NCBI GenBank assembly: GCA_946414025.1
Contig: CAMKMX010000011.1
Coordinates: 1 to 64,000, forward strand
DNA length: 64,000 nucleotides
Direction of reading: 5' to 3'
Source: an uncultured Fibrobacter sp.
Lineage (GTDB): Bacteria; Fibrobacterota; Fibrobacteria; Fibrobacterales; Fibrobacteraceae
This document shows, piece by piece, positions 25,348 through 33,951 of the stretch; within the stretch, counting starts at the first letter, position 1; every line of letters begins with the position of its first letter. The notes beneath the pieces are model-generated. The model did not search any database and was not told the origin of the DNA. It saw only the letters and a program-made list of their open reading frames with translations. Position numbers and translations under genes: made by a program.

Positions 25348-28251
25348 CTAGTCTAGGGTTAGATTATGATTCCTGACACAACGCACGGGTAAACCATGTT
25401 TTTTTTGTTCCGTTGACACTTCAACATAATCTTTTCTAGCATCTATAACTTTTCCTCTTGATGCGATATCATCCGATTCATTCGATGACCACCACCCAAT
25501 CCAACGCGATTCATCCGGCATAAACAAATCATTCGCATCAAAATAATAATACCCACCTACATAAAGAGCGTTGAAGCCAAAATCATTGGAGCCATCCCAA
25601 TATACAGCCTGTTTTGGTATAATATGTGACCACACTGGATAGATACCCACATTATAATTCTCGGAACAATCAGTCGCTTTAGAATTCAAATAATACATCG
25701 TTCTACTCCATTCAGTCTCAGTCGGCACATGCCACCCTTCCGGACACACACCTTTATGTTGCTCATCTACCAAATGAGCATTTTCTGCCATGCCATTATT
25801 CCATTTGTCATTTATATTCATAGCGGCGGCCCATGTATAAAAACGCCCACTCTTTAAACAGTTCAAGGAATCATTTTTATAGCAAGCATTATGTCCTTTC
25901 AAATGCGGATAATCATCATCTTCTACAAAATTCAAGTTTTCTGCCATCCATTCAATAAACTCAGGTTCCATATTCGTGTGACATAACCTAATATTCACCT
26001 TAATCGTTCGATAATCCCGACCATCACGGTCATCATGAAGAATCCCCAATTCTATACCGCTAGGAACGGAAGCCGTATTAAAAAACCTTTCACGAACCTG
26101 TGCTGGAGAATAGTCATAAACACTCGTCAAATGCCACTCTCCCGCCTCACAAGTTATGCTATCATTATATATAAACCCAAGGCCATTCTTTGTACAAGAT
26201 TCGGTAGCAATTTCCTCTTGTATAGTCGCCGCGCGCCAGAAACTACCATCGCAAACAAAATAGGAATCCTCCGTTTTAAGTCCCGGCACCATTTCCCCGT
26301 TATTACATGGGGCACCACCCGTAAAGGTGTTCTCCCCTACCTCGTAGTTATCCTCGTGCCAGCGGAACTGCGTCTGAACCCAATGTTCGTCATCACTGGC
26401 AAGGCCATTGACATTCTGCTCAGGCTTATAGTATTCATACCCCTTGAAGAATCCATAATCCACAAGGAAAGAATCGGGTCTGCAAGAATAATAAAAATCA
26501 GCATCCGTATAATCAGGGATAAAATGGACAACCTGACCATACTTCGAAGCGGTACAGCCCTGGCCAAGTTCCCCTTCTTCAGCCCAGCCAACACGCCAGA
26601 ATCCAAGGTCCGTTTCATAAACATAAGTGTTGGTAGTATAATCGCCTCGGCGTACCGATCCATCGGAAGCCTCGCTTGGATATTTTCGCGTGTCCGCATA
26701 GTAGGCACTGCACCCTTCCCAATGGCGATTTGTGCACACCACATAGGGGTAATATTCATCCCCTATCTTGTCGAACTTGTTCAACTTTACACTTGCAGCC
26801 GAGTCGGCTTCTACATCTTCATTGCAAAATCCATAAATTTCTTCCAACTCCGTCATCTCGCGCCATTTTTCTAGGGCGGCATCATAGACATATCTGACCG
26901 CCGAATTTATGTCACCATTCTTGATTTGGCCGTCAGTTCCTGCCGCCCAGCCGTAGGTATCCTTCTCCAAATCCGTTGCCCTGCGCCACATGTAGCCAAT
27001 CTTTGCAGAATCAACGCAGACATAACGGTCCTTTGAACCAGCAAGACGTTTAGCACCTGCCGCAACAAGCGTATCAACATTGTCCTTATCGCACATCGGT
27101 AGGCCATATTCCTTGGTCCAGAAAGAACGGATATACTTTTCAAAATTCGGCACCATCAACGACAGGCCCCAATCTTCCACATTGGCACGTATCGTTTCGA
27201 GCCTACCCGTGACATCGGCATTTTCTGCCCAGTCTGCAATTTTCGCCTTGGCAGAAACATCGTCCCAGGAACCATCCTTTTCAATGTCGGTGGCAACATC
27301 TGTCAAAAGTTTTGTCAGGTCGGCAACTCCACGATTTCCCTGGAACATTACCGAAAATGCCAAAAGTGCCGCATCTCCTTCGCTGGAGCCGGCAATGTTC
27401 AGATCCTCGGAGCTAAAGAAATCCTTGGAATTGATGTTCAGTAGGCCAAAGATTTCCTTTTCGGCAGAATCCTTCGCCGCGGCCACCTTCATCTTCTTGT
27501 TTTTTACCAGATAGACAACACGGTGGTATTCCAAGTGAGTCAGCAGGTTGATGTTTACGATGCCGCCATCCCTTTTTCTCACGTCGGTCAGTGCATAAAG
27601 AGTCAGAGGAGCTTCAGAATTTCCGCCAGAAACTTCGTTTCTGTAGTATCCTTCTGCGTGGAGTTCCACGTACTGGCTCACCATCATGCGGGCATTCAGC
27701 TTGAACTGACCGTCATCGCTCTGAATCTTGGATTCAAAGGTGTTTCCCGTCTGGTTCAGGGTACGGCCACTTTCCAGTTCAATAACGGTCACTTTGGAGC
27801 CATTGATAAAAGGTCCTTTCTGAGAATAGCCGCTAACCCCTTCCAAAGAAGTAGCCACTTTTTCAGAATCCAAGACAATATCGTCATTTTCTGATGAATC
27901 CGGAAGAATTCCATTCTTACCGTTAGAACCGTTCTTACCGTTAAGCACCACACCAACGGAATCACCGTTACAAAGGATCTTGAGGCCGGAACTGTCTTTC
28001 AACATCTTGGTACTACAACCACCACCTCGCTCCATGGTAGCAAACCATTTCTCATCAGCGCACACGCGGATAATGCCTTCGGACTTAACGAACAGCTGTT
28101 CACCCTCGTTCTTGATGGTGCAAGGAGGCAAATCTTCTACCGTAGAATAAACAGCAAGGGTATTATTGCCGTTAATGTCGTCACCAAGGTCGCTATCACT
28201 ACACGATACCAACAACAAAGCCAACAAGATTTGACAAACGGCGTATCTCAT
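25348..28251 (-). CDS. Large lipoprotein with FISUMP (TIGR02145) domain
   Basis: Surface lipoprotein of 967 residues with lipobox LLVSC. The N-terminal third includes a short GKNGSNGKNG collagen-like stretch and a beta domain (about 140-230). The middle (about 395-700) consists of several repeated Cys-containing modules with W/RxxT...E elements, each ending in a VC(D/T/V)-type strand. The C-terminus (about 760-960) is the Fibrobacter major paralogous domain: DRDGRDYRTIKV, WMAENLNF, CPEGWHVPTETEW and LPVRCVRN. Its function in the family is unknown; proteins of this type are abundant on the Fibrobacter surface. It starts one base after the stop of the next FISUMP gene, which indicates an operon. 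Confidence 0.88.
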   Translation of the reverse strand: MRYAVCQILLALLLVSCSDSDLGDDINGNNTLAVYSTVEDLPPCTIKNEGEQLFVKSEGIIRVCADEKWFATMERGGGCSTKMLKDSSGLKILCNGDSVGVVLNGKNGSNGKNGILPDSSENDDIVLDSEKVATSLEGVSGYSQKGPFINGSKVTVIELESGRTLNQTGNTFESKIQSDDGQFKLNARMMVSQYVELHAEGYYRNEVSGGNSEAPLTLYALTDVRKRDGGIVNINLLTHLEYHRVVYLVKNKKMKVAAAKDSAEKEIFGLLNINSKDFFSSEDLNIAGSSEGDAALLAFSVMFQGNRGVADLTKLLTDVATDIEKDGSWDDVSAKAKIADWAENADVTGRLETIRANVEDWGLSLMVPNFEKYIRSFWTKEYGLPMCDKDNVDTLVAAGAKRLAGSKDRYVCVDSAKIGYMWRRATDLEKDTYGWAAGTDGQIKNGDINSAVRYVYDAALEKWREMTELEEIYGFCNEDVEADSAASVKLNKFDKIGDEYYPYVVCTNRHWEGCSAYYADTRKYPSEASDGSVRRGDYTTNTYVYETDLGFWRVGWAEEGELGQGCTASKYGQVVHFIPDYTDADFYYSCRPDSFLVDYGFFKGYEYYKPEQNVNGLASDDEHWVQTQFRWHEDNYEVGENTFTGGAPCNNGEMVPGLKTEDSYFVCDGSFWRAATIQEEIATESCTKNGLGFIYNDSITCEAGEWHLTSVYDYSPAQVRERFFNTASVPSGIELGILHDDRDGRDYRTIKVNIRLCHTNMEPEFIEWMAENLNFVEDDDYPHLKGHNACYKNDSLNCLKSGRFYTWAAAMNINDKWNNGMAENAHLVDEQHKGVCPEGWHVPTETEWSRTMYYLNSKATDCSENYNVGIYPVWSHIIPKQAVYWDGSNDFGFNALYVGGYYYFDANDLFMPDESRWIGWWSSNESDDIASRGKVIDARKDYVEVSTEQKKHGLPVRCVRNHNLTLD

Positions 28252-28252
28252 G

Positions 28253-29023
28253 TTACTTGTCCTTTATACAACGCACCGACAAAAACGACTCGTCATCCTG
28301 AGGAAGCGAGGCCGAAAAGTCCTGTCTATCTCCGCTCAGGTACAAACTCATATGTTCTCCCATCACACTTTCAGTCTTGGTCCACCAGTAACCGACCTTA
28401 CCCACGAAAAGGCAATCACCGCTGTCACAAAATCCTCCCGGCAAGGCCGAGAATTTCAGCTTGTTGTCCCCGTTCTCACCAATCCAGCCCGTGGTTGTCT
28501 TGAAATGAGCTCCCGCTTCGTCTTCTGGTGAGGCTGAGTAGGTCTGCAAGTCAATGTAATCCGCAGAGGTCGGCAAACGCCATCCCGTAGGGCAGGCTTG
28601 TTCGGCAGCGGGATAGTCGTAAAGCCTTCCGTATGTCTCACAATTTGCAGGATCATCATCAAAGCACATAGAGTGTCCCGCTGCAGGTTCGTAATTTAGG
28701 TTTTCCGCCATCCAGCAATTCTCGTGAATCACCACAGTAGCGTAAGTCACTCCACCCCGTTCCATACCGTCACAAGAAGCATCTTTCTCTTCAGCAGAAC
28801 TAGAAGACTCAACCATTTCTTCGGCAGAACAGGATGATTCAATCAACTCCTCGGCGGAACTACTTTCGATAGAGGCGGCACCTCCCTCCATCAGGTCGAT
28901 GTCGTAGTTATCGTAAAGAGTGCAACCAGACAGAAGCAGAAGGGAAAGCGCGGACATCAGTAAAAGATTCTTCGACTTCGCTTCGCTACGCTCAGAATGA
29001 CACATTCTTTCGTCTAAAAACAT
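28253..29023 (-). CDS. FISUMP-domain lipoprotein whose signal peptide contains a genomic repeat
   Basis: Lipoprotein of 256 residues; lipobox LLLSGC. A Ser/Glu linker with AEELIESS-type repeats (about 50-78) precedes the FISUMP domain (ATVVIHENCWMAENLNY, CPTGWRLPTSADY, VGYWWTKTE, LSVRCIKDK). A GGGGG ribosome site stands five bases before the ATG at 29023. That start makes the ribosome read through a dispersed repeat (28975-29003), giving the n-region CHSERSEAKSKN before the hydrophobic core. The later ATG at MSALSLL has no visible ribosome site. It is co-directional with, and nearly abuts, both neighbours. Confidence 0.82.
   Translation of the reverse strand: MFLDERMCHSERSEAKSKNLLLMSALSLLLLSGCTLYDNYDIDLMEGGAASIESSSAEELIESSCSAEEMVESSSSAEEKDASCDGMERGGVTYATVVIHENCWMAENLNYEPAAGHSMCFDDDPANCETYGRLYDYPAAEQACPTGWRLPTSADYIDLQTYSASPEDEAGAHFKTTTGWIGENGDNKLKFSALPGGFCDSGDCLFVGKVGYWWTKTESVMGEHMSLYLSGDRQDFSASLPQDDESFLSVRCIKDK
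28975..29003. repeat. Dispersed repeat, TTCTTCGAC...GCTCAGAATGACA type, inside a coding start
   Basis: Copy of the TTCGACTTCGCTTCGC...CAGAATGACA family. It lies in frame in the signal-peptide n-region of the FISUMP lipoprotein gene. Confidence 0.65.
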
Positions 29024-29032
29024 AGTCACCCC

Positions 29033-30817
29033 CTACATCTCCCAGAACAGCGTGATATAGCCGCCCTGCCCAAGGTTCGTCACAAAGTCATGTCCCAACT
29101 CTATACCCAGGTTCCCAAAGCTATAGAAAAGGCCCGTACGGAACTGCATCCATTCCTCGGAATCGCTTTCGGGAATGGCGATAATGGCAGTTTCACGCAA
29201 GCCGAAGTTGTTGTAATCAAAATGGAGCTGCCCCACGGGAGCCACATAGACACGCTGGAGTTTTCCGTCACCGAGGCCTGCACCCACATATACGCCGGCA
29301 CCTAGAGAAATACGGCTCTCGCCCAAGTCGCCAAACCCGTAAGCAAGTCTTAGAGTTGCCACCAGGTCAGGCATAACCATCAGCGTGTTCTCGTCCAACT
29401 CAAAGGCCTTGTAGTTCTTGTCGCTAAACTGAGCAAAGGCCGCAGTGATACCTACCCAAGGCGAAATATGAGCACCCCGGCGTTTTTCCAGTTCGGCAAC
29501 CTTCGCGGCCTGTTCTGCCGCGTAGATGCTGTCCAGAACAGCCTCGTCTTCTTCGGGTCCAAAGTCCACTCCGTCGTTATTGCCCTGGTTTTCCCAAATC
29601 CAGCGGCCATTCATGGAGGTGGCCTTTTCCTTGTACTCCACGGAACCCTTGAAGGTCTGGGGCTTGCCCCGTTTCATGACCACAGGTTCGCCATCGACAC
29701 TGACACGCCCCTTCTCAAACTTGATACGGACATTACTCTCGCTTGCAGGACCGCCACTAATACGGCTGTGGAACAACTTGACCCCATTCAGGTAATAGGC
29801 GCTGCGCACCGGCCTGGCGATATCCATGTAAATCACCGGAGCTGCGGTGGTGTCGGTCTTGTAAACCGCCAGGGAGCCGTTCTTGGCAAGTTCGGCATTC
29901 AACGCCTGGAGTTTTTCCAGGAAGAAAGGCGCAAAGCCCTCCCCATCCTGGCGGACCACCATCTCGCGACAGGTCTCGCCCCACTTCTGGGCGATTTCAA
30001 AGGAATGCTTGCGGTGGTTAGGCTCGTACTGCAAGGTAAAGTCGTAATTGGCCTGGAAACCACTGCTCAAGGGTTCCAAGAAAACGCCGCCCTGCAGGTT
30101 CAAGAACTGGTCCTTGCTCTGGGCAAAACTGTAAAGGGCCTCTGTGCAGGCCTCAATCTGCAACTTGCGGTCTTCCAGGCCACGGGCCATTTCCATGTGA
30201 CCAAGACGGACCTCGCCGGTAACCCGCATATAGCGTTCTTCAAAGGCGGGGAGTTCCACCCGGTAGAAAGTCCAGCACTCATCCCCCATCACATCGTTAA
30301 TGCTAATGGTTGCGCACTGGTCGTTTTTCTTGGCAATTTGGCTCGCTTCCAGGAGCAGAGAGTCTAGGCCCTCGTTCTTGCCTTGCAGCGACTTCTTCAA
30401 TTTTTCAAGTTCCGCCTCACGCTGGTGGAATACCGCAGGGTCCTGCACAAAGATAGAGGCCGACTGTGCGCCGTCCTGGGGCTCGGCAGGAGCCTTCGCA
30501 GGTTCAACAGGAGCCGTTGCGACCGCAGGTTGCGGGGCAGCAGCCTGAGCAGGTTCCGCGACGGTTGCTTCCACAGGTGTCTCGGCAGGCGCGGGTTCTA
30601 CGGATTCAGCAGGGGCCGGCGTCTCGGCTGCAGGTTCCACAACCGCTTCGGCGACAGGTTCTACGGATGATTCTGCAGGGGCGGCATCGGCCTGAGCGGC
30701 TTCTGCAACAGGTTCTTCAGCAGGCGGCGTCTGGGCAGGTAATGCCTCCCCTTCTGCGGCCAAAACGGACACGGTCATTGCGCACAATGACGCGATGGAT
30801 TTATGCAAACAATTCAT
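29033..30817 (-). CDS. Exported protein with Pro/Ala/Glu-rich tether and C-terminal beta-barrel-like domain
   Basis: Protein of 594 residues, not assigned to a family. A signal peptide (IASLCAMTVSVLAAEG) is followed by a long low-complexity region of EPAAETPAPAE-like repeats (about 25-115), which could span peptidoglycan. A helical segment (about 125-165) leads into a mixed domain (about 165-400). The C-terminal 130 residues alternate hydrophobic and polar residues with many Gly and aromatic residues and end in LFWEM, as in outer-membrane beta-barrels. The start at 30817 has the only sensible signal peptide. It heads the minus-strand run that continues into the FISUMP genes, four bases away. 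Confidence 0.72.
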   Translation of the reverse strand: MNCLHKSIASLCAMTVSVLAAEGEALPAQTPPAEEPVAEAAQADAAPAESSVEPVAEAVVEPAAETPAPAESVEPAPAETPVEATVAEPAQAAAPQPAVATAPVEPAKAPAEPQDGAQSASIFVQDPAVFHQREAELEKLKKSLQGKNEGLDSLLLEASQIAKKNDQCATISINDVMGDECWTFYRVELPAFEERYMRVTGEVRLGHMEMARGLEDRKLQIEACTEALYSFAQSKDQFLNLQGGVFLEPLSSGFQANYDFTLQYEPNHRKHSFEIAQKWGETCREMVVRQDGEGFAPFFLEKLQALNAELAKNGSLAVYKTDTTAAPVIYMDIARPVRSAYYLNGVKLFHSRISGGPASESNVRIKFEKGRVSVDGEPVVMKRGKPQTFKGSVEYKEKATSMNGRWIWENQGNNDGVDFGPEEDEAVLDSIYAAEQAAKVAELEKRRGAHISPWVGITAAFAQFSDKNYKAFELDENTLMVMPDLVATLRLAYGFGDLGESRISLGAGVYVGAGLGDGKLQRVYVAPVGQLHFDYNNFGLRETAIIAIPESDSEEWMQFRTGLFYSFGNLGIELGHDFVTNLGQGGYITLFWEM

Positions 30818-30982
30818 TTTCTTAGTCTTGTGCAAGGACGTTAAACTTCTATTCAGAATGTATAATTTTTTCTTACATTCGTCACAAATTAAAACAAGCC
30901 CCACACACAAATGTGCTCTAGAATACATTTTTGCTTTTTTTGTTCGTCAAAAGCACCGAAATGTTTGGCAAATTGAGGAAAA

Positions 30983-33865
30983 TCACACGCCAGAAGACGC
31001 GTTTTCAACAAATTCGTGGGCCTGTGACTTCCACAGGGCCATAAACGACTTCATGCTTGCCCGATTGTACCTGTCGCTATCGTAGTCGAACATGAGAGCA
31101 AAACGATCTCTTGCGTCCAAAATTTCCAGGTCAAAGATGCTCTGGTTTTTGGCTTTGAGGCGCTTGATTTCAAGCCTACGCTTAACGAGGGAACTTCCCC
31201 CACTCGCATTGCGGATGTTCCCCTGATAAAGGACGCACAGGCTGTCATGGGGCCGGTTTTGATTCTTGTAAAGAGTGTATTGGCAAGTCGGATTGGCAAT
31301 GTTCTGCTGCACCTGGCGGTGGACCTCCCGCAGAAAATCAAGATCCCCCAACGAAGCATCGGCACCCACCGGAAGCGAGGAATAAAGGGCTCCCACCGCA
31401 CTGGATTCCCGAACATCGTCCCTATCCCTGTAAATCCAGTTTATCAGGACATTGCGGGTCTGATTGTAGCGGGCCATGGCCTTCAAGGTGACCGCGATGA
31501 AAAATGCGCTTAGGCCGATCTTGACCTGGACACAGAAGTTTTCCAACCTGGCGCGTTCAATGTCCAGTTCCGAAATCATTATATCTTCGGACAAATCCGA
31601 CGATTCAAAATCTGTCTTGGGGCAACATTCCCACGTTCCCCTGCCGAACAGGGCATCAAAGCGTTCCAAAGCGGCACAGAACTCCGTAGAGCTGGGCAAA
31701 TCTAGGCGCTTTGAGAGAATTTCCTCGTAGCCGTCGTCTTCTGGCTTACCGCCGGCATAAAGCCTTTCCACATCCCGCAAAAATGCATGGATGGAAGTTC
31801 CGTCAAAAACGATATGGTGGAAATCGGTAAAGAGGAACGCCCCCTTTTCGGTCTTGAAAATCCTTATACGGAAAAGCCTGTCCTTAAGCAAGTCGAAGGG
31901 ACAAACCAGGGCATCTTTCAACTTGACAAATTCTGCTTCAGAAATTTGTTCTACCGGAATGACTACGTCTCCAATTTTCACATCACCAATCCGCTGGACA
32001 ATCTCCCCCTTCGCCGTCTTTTCGAAGCGAGTGAGCAAAGCCCTGTGGCTAAGCACCACCTGTGAAAGGGCCAAGCCAAGCCGTTCCAAGTCCACAGATT
32101 CTTCCAGGGCAAGCAAGGCGTAGATGTTATACATGGAGGAATCCACCGCACGCTGCTGGAAATTCCAGATGTACTGCTGGGTGGGAAGCAGCGGGTAAAT
32201 CCCTGTCGCCGGCGAAGTGACGGATTTTTCCGCAGAAACCGACAAATTCCGCTTCTGCCAAAGTGCCGCTATTTTCCGGGGGGTTCGTCCCGAATACACA
32301 TCGGACATTTCCAGCCCCGCCATGCCGGAGGCGACAATGGCCTCCATGGTCGTGATGGAAGATCCTCCCAAGGCAAAAAAGTCGTCGTCAGCCCCCACGT
32401 AGGCTACATCCAATACCGTCTTGAACGCAGCGCACAGGCGTTTTTCGCCATCGGTTTCAGGGGCACTGTAGGGGGCGTGAGACGCCTCTTCGGCAGGACA
32501 CTGCAGGGAAAGCTTATCCAGCTTTCCGTTGCTGTTTCTGGGGACTCTGTCCAGGTGGACAAAATGGTTGGGCAACATGTAGTGCGGCAAGAACCTTGAA
32601 AGTCCCGCAAAGACAGATTCATAGTCGATATCCACATCGTCAGTATAGTAGGCGCAAATGGTCGCCTTGCCCGAAGCATCCTTGAAAATCTTGACGCACA
32701 CCCAAGATAGCCCCAGTACCCTCCTGAGTGCCGATTCGATCTCGCCGGGTTCTACACGGTTCCCGTCAATCTTTACCATGTCATTCTTGCGGCCTACAAT
32801 CACCAGGTTTCCGTCAGGGAGCTCCCGTGCCATATCGCCGGTGTAAATCCAGCCTTCCCTGAAGGTTTCGGCTGATTCCGCCGGCATGTTCACATAGCAG
32901 CGGACAAAAGGGTTTTTCACCCGCAACTCTCCCTCACAAACATCCACCTCCATGCCGCCATAGGGCTTGCCGATAGGCGTGTTTTCGTAGGAGCGGTCTA
33001 TCTTGAAAGCCGTGGGCATGGAACCGGTTTCGCTCATGCCGTACATGGCATATAGTTCCACGTTATCCAGGTAAAGGTCGCGGATAATTTCTGCCGCCAC
33101 GATTATCCGGCAAACACAGGGCGGAAACTCCTTGAAAAGCTTTATGTAGGTAGGCGTGACAAAGAGAGTGGTTATCCCCTGCTCCGCCATATAGTTCTGC
33201 ATTACAACCGGGTTCTTGGAAACGGCGTAGGGAACCACCGCAACCGAAGCTCCGGAACTCACCGCCCAGGCAAAAAGAAAAAAGGCCGGCAGGTAATTCA
33301 GGGACGCAATGACTGCCACCCTGTGCCCAGGTTCCACCATTTTTTCGCCGGATGCGTTCCGCACGTTGGTAGGCACCATCAGTTCTACGGAGCCGTATTC
33401 ATGGAGAATCCCCTTGGGGTGCCCCGTAGAACCCGAAGTATAGACGAAAAACGCACCGTCATGCAAATTTCTGGGGCGGCACCTGCCCGAAGTCCTAGAT
33501 GTAGCGGAACCCGAGGCCCTCTCAACGAAAATCCGTTCAAGAAGGGCATCGTCAAGGACAAGCCTGGGCTTCAAATCTTCACGGATGAACTTTTCCCGCT
33601 CGACAGGCTCCCCCGTCTCGATTCCTGCAAAGACGGCTCCCGCTTTCCAGACCCCGAGAAGGCAGGCGTAATGGAAAGCGCTCCTGGAAATTTTTACAAG
33701 GACCACTTCTTCGGCACCCACGTTCTCGCTTTCGAGGTAATCAAGTACCCGACCCGAAAGGGCGTCCAGTTCGGCGTAGGTAAGGGACTTTTCTGCGTCC
33801 GACACGGCAACGGTATCGGGCATTCGCTCCACATTCTCGAAAAAAGCTTTAAAAAAGTCCATCAT
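30983..33865 (-). CDS. Stand-alone NRPS-like protein: adenylation, carrier and condensation domains
   Basis: Activates a carboxylic acid, loads it on its own carrier and condenses it with an acceptor. Adenylation (about 1-455): A3 YTSGSTGHPKG, A5 YGMSETG, A7 YTGDMA, A8 GRKNDMVKIDGNRVEPGEIE, A10 Lys448 in NSNGKLDK. Carrier (about 470-535): FFALGGSS with Ser503 the phosphopantetheine site. Condensation (about 555-950): HHIVFDG at 683-689 intact. There is no thioesterase and no N-terminal condensation domain. At the A4 position the Asp that holds the alpha-amino group of amino acids is Asn190 (SLNY), as in aryl-acid activators EntE/DhbE, so a non-amino acid substrate is likely. It is divergent from the transporter-RsbW gene, with only 86 bases between. 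No phosphopantetheinyl transferase gene is seen nearby. Confidence 0.9.
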   Translation of the reverse strand: MMDFFKAFFENVERMPDTVAVSDAEKSLTYAELDALSGRVLDYLESENVGAEEVVLVKISRSAFHYACLLGVWKAGAVFAGIETGEPVEREKFIREDLKPRLVLDDALLERIFVERASGSATSRTSGRCRPRNLHDGAFFVYTSGSTGHPKGILHEYGSVELMVPTNVRNASGEKMVEPGHRVAVIASLNYLPAFFLFAWAVSSGASVAVVPYAVSKNPVVMQNYMAEQGITTLFVTPTYIKLFKEFPPCVCRIIVAAEIIRDLYLDNVELYAMYGMSETGSMPTAFKIDRSYENTPIGKPYGGMEVDVCEGELRVKNPFVRCYVNMPAESAETFREGWIYTGDMARELPDGNLVIVGRKNDMVKIDGNRVEPGEIESALRRVLGLSWVCVKIFKDASGKATICAYYTDDVDIDYESVFAGLSRFLPHYMLPNHFVHLDRVPRNSNGKLDKLSLQCPAEEASHAPYSAPETDGEKRLCAAFKTVLDVAYVGADDDFFALGGSSITTMEAIVASGMAGLEMSDVYSGRTPRKIAALWQKRNLSVSAEKSVTSPATGIYPLLPTQQYIWNFQQRAVDSSMYNIYALLALEESVDLERLGLALSQVVLSHRALLTRFEKTAKGEIVQRIGDVKIGDVVIPVEQISEAEFVKLKDALVCPFDLLKDRLFRIRIFKTEKGAFLFTDFHHIVFDGTSIHAFLRDVERLYAGGKPEDDGYEEILSKRLDLPSSTEFCAALERFDALFGRGTWECCPKTDFESSDLSEDIMISELDIERARLENFCVQVKIGLSAFFIAVTLKAMARYNQTRNVLINWIYRDRDDVRESSAVGALYSSLPVGADASLGDLDFLREVHRQVQQNIANPTCQYTLYKNQNRPHDSLCVLYQGNIRNASGGSSLVKRRLEIKRLKAKNQSIFDLEILDARDRFALMFDYDSDRYNRASMKSFMALWKSQAHEFVENASSGV

Positions 33866-33951
33866 GGGGTGTTGTTATGGATTTTTGCACCAGGGAACAC
33901 CTCCGAAAATAATAATTTGATGTTATCGAGAGTAACGTTCCTGCGACATTT

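Noticed and set aside
28265-28315. End of the FISUMP gene as another in-frame CGTCATCCTGAG repeat
   Set aside because: The DNA resembles the repeat only over a short stretch, and the protein there still fits the normal FISUMP C-terminus; the evidence is too weak.
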